Part shown: piece after piece, positions 4,941 to 5,225 of the stretch
Layout of the letters: every line of letters starts with the position of its first letter
Numbering within the stretch: position 1 is the stretch's first letter
Assembly (NCBI GenBank): GCA_041652255.1
Contig: JBAZHT010000103.1
Location: forward strand, 1-5,225
Length of the DNA stretch: 5,225 nucleotides
Origin: DMER64 sp041652255
Lineage (GTDB): Bacteria > Bacteroidota > Bacteroidia > Bacteroidales > UBA932
Direction of reading: 5' to 3'
Made by a program: the position numbers and the translations under genes
Notes under the pieces: model-generated
Seen by the model: only the letters and a program-made list of their open reading frames with translations
What the model was told of the DNA's origin: nothing
Databases searched by the model: none

Positions 4941-5225
4941 ATGGATGAAAAAAATTTCACACCCGAAGAAAGTCTCTTGATAATTTCCAAGACAATTGAA
5001 GAGACCAGGAAAAAAATCCAGGAAAACGGCCATATAATTATTTTATGGGGCAGCCTGATCTTTACTGTAATTCTTAGTCAGTATATTTTGGAACTATTAG
5101 GATTACACAAGAAATTTGATATTGTTTGGACATGTATTTTATTCCTGCCGGGGGCAATCTATACATTCTTTTATTCCTGGCGAAAAATTAAAAAGAATAA
5201 TATTCCCAAAACAGTTTTAGGAACA
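4941..5225 (+). CDS. Small membrane protein, N-terminal part (runs off right edge)
   Basis: There are 95 codons without a stop up to the window end. The protein starts MDEKNFTPEESLLIISKTIE, a charged amphipathic N-terminal segment. Two probable membrane helices follow, at about residues 32-52 (IIILWGSLIFTVILSQYILEL) and 61-78 (IVWTCILFLPGAIYTFFY), then a basic loop RKIKKNN (81-87). The layout resembles small uncharacterised multi-helix inner-membrane proteins of Bacteroidota that begin with an F-x-P-E-E-S-L motif and are often encoded next to a small transcription regulator. That resemblance is from memory. The gene lies 26 bp downstream of the likely transcription start and has its own promoter. 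No function can be assigned, and the C-terminal part is missing. Confidence 0.8.
   Translation, partial: MDEKNFTPEESLLIISKTIEETRKKIQENGHIIILWGSLIFTVILSQYILELLGLHKKFDIVWTCILFLPGAIYTFFYSWRKIKKNNIPKTVLGT

Overview
The window looks like an accessory region of a Bacteroidota genome. The main reason is promoter architecture: the last gene is preceded by a full-consensus Bacteroidota promoter (TTTG, 20 nt, TATATTTG), the AAA+ gene has an exact TAnnTTTG -7 box, and Shine-Dalgarno sites are weak or absent. The genus cannot be told from the sequence.

Layout: (1) Bases 1-350, minus strand, hold the 5' part of an IS4-type (DUF4372-like) transposase that leaves the window on the left. A hairpin sits just upstream of its start codon. 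(2) Bases 489-1106, plus strand, encode a compact uracil-DNA-glycosylase-superfamily protein with a non-standard first motif (GQAPT) and no Fe-S cysteine set. (3) Bases 1107-1391 are AT-rich and non-coding. They end in a promoter whose -7 box lies between the arms of a perfect 9-bp inverted repeat, a probable operator. (4) Bases 1392-3059 and 3064-4032, plus strand, form a tight two-gene operon (4-bp gap): a 555-aa AAA+ ATPase with a long helical/winged-helix-like N-terminal half, and a 322-aa HTH-WYL-WCX transcription regulator. The last ~25 codons of the WYL gene run into GC-rich short repeats. (5) Bases 4033-4900 contain no convincing gene. They hold a structured palindromic array: seven 35-nt imperfect hairpins at 53-bp steps, nested in a 169-bp higher-order period with gap-free 81-bp spacers. 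(6) Bases 4941-5225, plus strand, are the start of a small membrane protein that leaves the window on the right.

How it may work together (inference): the WYL protein probably autoregulates the AAA+/WYL operon through the inverted repeat at its promoter, as known for WYL-type regulators of defence islands (BrxR, CapW). The AAA+ protein would be the effector or remodelling component. The neighbouring glycosylase-fold protein and the transposase fit an accessory or defence neighbourhood, but no classical nuclease or toxin effector is visible here. The most unusual element is the hairpin array immediately after the WYL gene. Its unit spacings (53, 116, 169 bp) are all near whole numbers of DNA helical turns, which would suit a protein-binding array, although a decayed repeat family is an equally fair reading.
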